From positions 558,001 to 622,000 of the forward strand of contig NZ_BSVA01000001.1 in NCBI RefSeq assembly GCF_030161875.1: a stretch of 64,000 nt of DNA, in the 5' to 3' direction. This stretch comes from Homoserinibacter gongjuensis (GTDB lineage: Bacteria > Actinomycetota > Actinomycetes > Actinomycetales > Microbacteriaceae). Of this stretch, positions 59,927-64,000 are shown piece by piece. The notes under the pieces are model-generated. The model worked only from the letters and a program-made list of their open reading frames with translations. It did no database searches and had not been told where the DNA came from. The stretch's first letter is position 1. Every line of letters starts with the position of its first letter. A program made the position numbers and the translations under genes.

Positions 59927-60927
59927 GGCGCCCACCGTTGCGCGATCAGGTCGCCGTGATCACCGGCGCGTCGAGCGGCATCGGGCGCGAGTGCGCGCTC
60001 ATGCTGGCCGACGCGGGAGCGCGGGTGGTGCTGCTCGCGCGCGAGGAGCTGGCGCTCGCGACCGTCGCCGATGAGATCACCGAGCGCGGCGGCACGGCCC
60101 GCCACATCGTGTGCGACGTCACGGATGCCGCCCAGCTCGAGGCGGCGGCCGCCCGCACCGAGGAGTGGTTCGGCGGCATCGACACCTGGGTGAACAACGC
60201 CGGGGTGCTGCTCTACGGCGAGTTCTGGAACACGCCGCCTGACGAGTTCCAGCGCGTCATGGAGGTCAACTACCTCGGGCAGGTGCACGGCGCGCTCGCC
60301 GCGCTGCCCGCACTGGAGCGCAGCGGCGGAACCCTCGTGGCCATCGCATCCGCGGAATCCTTCCTCACCCTGCCCATGCACAGCGCCTATGCGGCGTCGA
60401 AGGCCGCGGTCTCGGCCGCCATGGACGGACTCCGCCGCGACCTCATCGCCCACCGGATCCCGGTGAATGTCACGACGGTGTTCCCCGCGGTCATCGACAC
60501 GCCCATCTACCGCACGGCGCGCAACCACATGGACGTGGAGCCCTCCGCACCGCCGCCGTACTACGACCCCGTCGTCGTGGCGCGGTGCGTGCTGTTCGCC
60601 GCGACCCACCGCGTGCGCAACCTCTACGCGGGCGGTGCATCGCGCGGCATGTCGGTGCTGCAGGCGCTCGCGCCCGCCGCGGCCGACCGCCTCTTCGGAC
60701 GCGTCGGCATGCCGATGCTCCGCACCGAGCAGCCGGAGACCGACCCCGCGGGCAACCTCGAGGTGGCGCACGACCTCGCCAGGTCGCGCGGCGGCGGGCT
60801 GCCGCGCGCGGGGCGACGAGTGAGCAGCTACACCTGGCTCGCCACGCACCGACCCGCACGATGGGGGCTCACCGCTGCCGCCCTGCTCGGCGCAGGGATG
60901 CTGCTCGGGCGACGCCGCTCGCGCTGA
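59923..60927 (+). CDS. Membrane-tethered short-chain dehydrogenase
   Basis: 334-residue SDR: nucleotide motif TGASSGIG (14-21), NNAG (91-94), catalytic S143, Y156 and K160. The basic residue R40 after the second strand favours NADPH. A C-terminal hydrophobic helix (WGLTAAALLGAGMLLGRR, from about 314) is unusual for SDRs and should hold it to the membrane. Coupled by ATGA overlap to the CDGSH gene. The substrate is unknown. Confidence 0.88.
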   Translation: MRRPPLRDQVAVITGASSGIGRECALMLADAGARVVLLAREELALATVADEITERGGTARHIVCDVTDAAQLEAAAARTEEWFGGIDTWVNNAGVLLYGEFWNTPPDEFQRVMEVNYLGQVHGALAALPALERSGGTLVAIASAESFLTLPMHSAYAASKAAVSAAMDGLRRDLIAHRIPVNVTTVFPAVIDTPIYRTARNHMDVEPSAPPPYYDPVVVARCVLFAATHRVRNLYAGGASRGMSVLQALAPAAADRLFGRVGMPMLRTEQPETDPAGNLEVAHDLARSRGGGLPRAGRRVSSYTWLATHRPARWGLTAAALLGAGMLLGRRRSR

Positions 60928-60956
60928 GGTGAGTGGCCGTCGCCCGGCGGCGTGAC

Positions 60957-61489
60957 TCAGCGGAACCCTTCGGCCTGCGTTCCCTCTGCGGCCACCCGCA
61001 CCCCGAAGTGGTAGGCGAGCTTGCCGCCCAGGTACCCGGAGAATCCCAGCACGAGCACGCCCACGAGGCTCACGACGAAGCCGAGCACGTTCTCCTCGTC
61101 TGCGCCCGCCACGAGCCGCACGACGAGGCTGATCACGAAGAGAGCGACGACCGTGAGATTGAGCAGCATGTGGGTGGTGGCCGTGCGGCGTGCCGGCGTG
61201 CCGTTCTCGAGCTGCGAGTAGTCGAGCAACCCGAGGATCGCCGCGAGCACAGCGCCGATCAGTCCGATGACGATGAGCACGGTAGCCCCCACCGCGAAGG
61301 GCTCGGGGTCGTCGACCACGAAGGCCACGATGTCGAAGACGAGGCTCGAGATCCAGGCTCCGATCGGGATCGTCACCATGATCGGGTGGAACGGGTGTCC
61401 GTAGGGTCCCGCGATGGGCGAGCGCGGTCGCTTCGAACGCGCGTGCGCGTCGGCCGCCGCGGCGGCCGTGTGGGGGCGTGGGATGACAC
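60957..61489 (-). CDS. DUF2231 membrane protein, frameshifted
   Basis: About 177 residues with four membrane helices. The conserved DUF2231 head GPYGHPFHPIMVTIPIGAW lies before the ATG at 61379, so that short frame is truncated. Adding one C in the run at 61471-61475 joins it to GTG 61489, which has a GGAGGAGG ribosome site seven bases away. DUF2231 proteins are haem- or redox-linked membrane proteins of unknown function. It converges with the SDR gene. Confidence 0.78.
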
Positions 61490-61691
61490 GATCGGACCTC
61501 CTCCGTCTGCCGCGCCCGCCGGTTCTGCTGGCGCGGATGGGTCCAAGCTAGAAAGAGCGTCTTCCGGCGATCAGGGCCTTGACATCGAGCGACTAAGCTC
61601 GGCGGAGCCGTGTCGACGTCGACCGTCACCCGAGGGGGCGAGCCCGACAGCGCGTCGCGCGGACCCGACTTCCTCGAGCGAACGGAGCACC

Positions 61692-62540
<849 letters not shown>

Positions 62541-62546
62541 TTCGCC

Positions 62547-63167
62547 TCAGCGCGGGGGCAGCGGCTCGAGGCGCAGCTTCGGCAGCAGCAGGCACCACAC
62601 GAGCAGGGCCACACCCGCGCCGAGCAGGGCGCCGCCGAGGGTGTCGGTGAGCCAGTGCGCACCGAGGTAGGTCCGGCTGAACGCCATCGCGACGAGGTAC
62701 AGCATCCCGAGCACCCACACCCACGCACGTCGCAGCAGCAGGCCGAGGCTCACCGCGATGACCGCGGCGTTCGTCGCGTGGCCCGACGGGAACGATCCGT
62801 TCTCGAGCGGCACGAGGATCTCTTCGGGGCGAGCTCGCCCGAAGAGCGCCTTGAGCAGCTGGCACACCACGGCGGCGAGCGCCGAGGCGAGCACGAAGGC
62901 GAGGGCCGACCAGGGGCGACGCGCGAGCACGAACGCGATCGCCACGCCGATGGGCACCACGAGGATGGCGAACCAGCCGCCGCCGAGAAAGTCGAAGACC
63001 AGACTCACCGACTCGCCCACGGGACCGCGCCACTCGAGCACCTCGGTCATCCACTCCTCGTCGAGCCCGACCGTGTCACGCAGCGCGACGAGCAGCCCGA
63101 GGCCGACCGCGAGCACGAGCGCCACGACACCCGCATAGACGATCGGTCGTCGCGAGGGAGCGTCCAT
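62547..63167 (-). CDS. PAP2-superfamily membrane phosphatase
   Basis: 206-residue lipid phosphatase-type protein with about five membrane helices and the three PAP2 motifs: KALFGRARP, PSGHATN and SRTYLGAHWLTD. Likely dephosphorylates undecaprenyl pyrophosphate or phosphatidic acid. Its stop lies seven bases from the convergent PIG-L stop. Confidence 0.9.
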   Translation of the reverse strand: MDAPSRRPIVYAGVVALVLAVGLGLLVALRDTVGLDEEWMTEVLEWRGPVGESVSLVFDFLGGGWFAILVVPIGVAIAFVLARRPWSALAFVLASALAAVVCQLLKALFGRARPEEILVPLENGSFPSGHATNAAVIAVSLGLLLRRAWVWVLGMLYLVAMAFSRTYLGAHWLTDTLGGALLGAGVALLVWCLLLPKLRLEPLPPR

Positions 63168-63189
63168 CGCCCCACGTTATACCGGCGTC

Positions 63190-64000
63190 TCACGCCTCCA
63201 GGGGCGGCACCGTGGCGGGGCGCACGATCGTCCACAGCACCGCGATGGCGATCACGATGGCGACGACCATCACGCCCGCCATCGGGATGGCGTTCGTGAT
63301 CGTGAACAGCCCCACGATGGGCGAGACGATGCCGGCGACACCGAAGTTGGCGGCCCCCAGCACCGACGCCGCGGTGCCCGCCTCGTGCCCGTGCCGCACG
63401 AGAGCAAGCGCCGAGATCGCGGGGAAGTTGAACCCGCACGCCGCGATGAAGAACCACAACGGGATCGCGATGCCCAGGAACCCGGCACCGGATGCGTCGA
63501 GCACGATGATCGCGACGGCCGCCACGAGCTGCACGATCGTGGCGCCCGCGATGATCCACTGCGGTCCGATGCGCTTCTGCATGCGGCTCGAGCTCTGCAC
63601 GCCCACGATCACGCCGACGGAGTTGATGCCGAACAGGATGCCGTACTCCTGCGCCGAGAGCGTGTACACATCCTGGAACAGGAACGAGGAGCTCGAGAGG
63701 TAGGCGAACAGCGCCGAGAAGTTGGCACCCGCGATGATCACGGCGCCGACGTAGATGCGATCGCGGAACAGTGCGCCGTAGCGCTGTCGCACGGTCGAGT
63801 GACCGCGCGCGTGGCGAGCGGATGCCGGCAACGTCTCGCGCAGGAACAGCGCGTTGGCGACGAGCACGAGGAAGCCGAACGCGGCGAGGAACACGAACAG
63901 GCCGCGCCAGTCCACCACGAGCAGCAGTTGGGAGCCGAGCACGGGCGCGATCACGGGCGCGAGCCCGGAGACCAGCGCGAGGCGGCTGAGCATCTTCACG
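63190..64000 (-). CDS. MFS transporter (Bcr/CflA type), N-terminus beyond the window
   Basis: C-terminal 270 residues of a drug-resistance-type MFS exporter; the N-terminus lies outside the window. Visible helices include GLAPVIAPVLGSQLLLVVDWRG, which is the Bcr/CflA motif C region, and GEW-like ACGFNFPAISALALV. The substrate is unknown. Confidence 0.87.
   Translation of the reverse strand, partial: VKMLSRLALVSGLAPVIAPVLGSQLLLVVDWRGLFVFLAAFGFLVLVANALFLRETLPASARHARGHSTVRQRYGALFRDRIYVGAVIIAGANFSALFAYLSSSSFLFQDVYTLSAQEYGILFGINSVGVIVGVQSSSRMQKRIGPQWIIAGATIVQLVAAVAIIVLDASGAGFLGIAIPLWFFIAACGFNFPAISALALVRHGHEAGTAASVLGAANFGVAGIVSPIVGLFTITNAIPMAGVMVVAIVIAIAVLWTIVRPATVPPLEA

Overview
High-GC actinobacterial chromosome, most likely a member of the Microbacteriaceae. 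Three things point there: very high GC, recurrent GGATGC/GCATCC hexamers inside genes, and a backbone whose order follows the Rv3627c to Rv3721c part of the Mycobacterium tuberculosis chromosome (dacB-like, topA, Tad pilus genes, acs, ridA with a DUF4177 gene, a PonA2-like PBP, a metallophosphoesterase, aspartate kinase, recR, dnaX, tRNA-Ser). There is no rRNA, CRISPR array, insertion sequence or prophage. Three tRNA genes (Thr-CGT, Pro-CGG, Ser-GGA) and an SRP RNA gene are present.

Layout. 0-11 kb: nicotinamidase, a PBP4-type carboxypeptidase, an oxidoreductase, a secreted CAP-like protein, a GAP-family membrane protein, tRNA-Thr, then the hydrolase-holB-tmk-topA block (minus strand). 11-15.4 kb: a minimal Tad/Flp pilus locus interrupted by an oppositely oriented lipoprotein gene. 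15.3-15.9 kb: a noncoding stretch with palindromes and a potentially structured RNA. 15.9-22.4 kb: acs, ridA, PASTA PBP, metallophosphoesterase, tRNA-Pro. 22.4-30.6 kb: thymidine kinase, orphan response regulator, an intein-containing radical SAM gene behind a perfect SOS box, M23 peptidase, ABC-F protein, malate:quinone oxidoreductase, and a MerR regulator with its divergent target. 30.7-42.6 kb: asd, then a glycan-utilisation locus (secreted BNR propeller enzyme, GH43, sugar ABC transporter, LacI regulator, GH2) with recognisable operators. 42.6-45.5 kb: a YdjI/YdjG-like SPFH plus zinc-ribbon operon. 45.6-51.3 kb: lysC, SemiSWEET, recR-dnaX, hemerythrin and OsmC proteins, SRP RNA and tRNA-Ser. 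51.4-57.7 kb: a DUF559 gene flanked by a 74-bp repeat, an ABC exporter, PH, GNAT and saccharopine-dehydrogenase-like genes. 57.8-60.9 kb: four translationally coupled genes (Ntn asparaginase, haem-oxygenase-like iron enzyme, CDGSH Fe-S protein, membrane-tethered SDR). 61-64 kb: DUF2231, PIG-L, PAP2 and a truncated MFS gene.

Quality. About 30 single-base frameshifts break 23 genes, including indispensable ones (topA, dnaX, asd, lysC). Most look like a G or C homopolymer short by one base, so I read them as sequencing errors. Each affected gene is annotated as one CDS across its shift, and no pseudogene is called.
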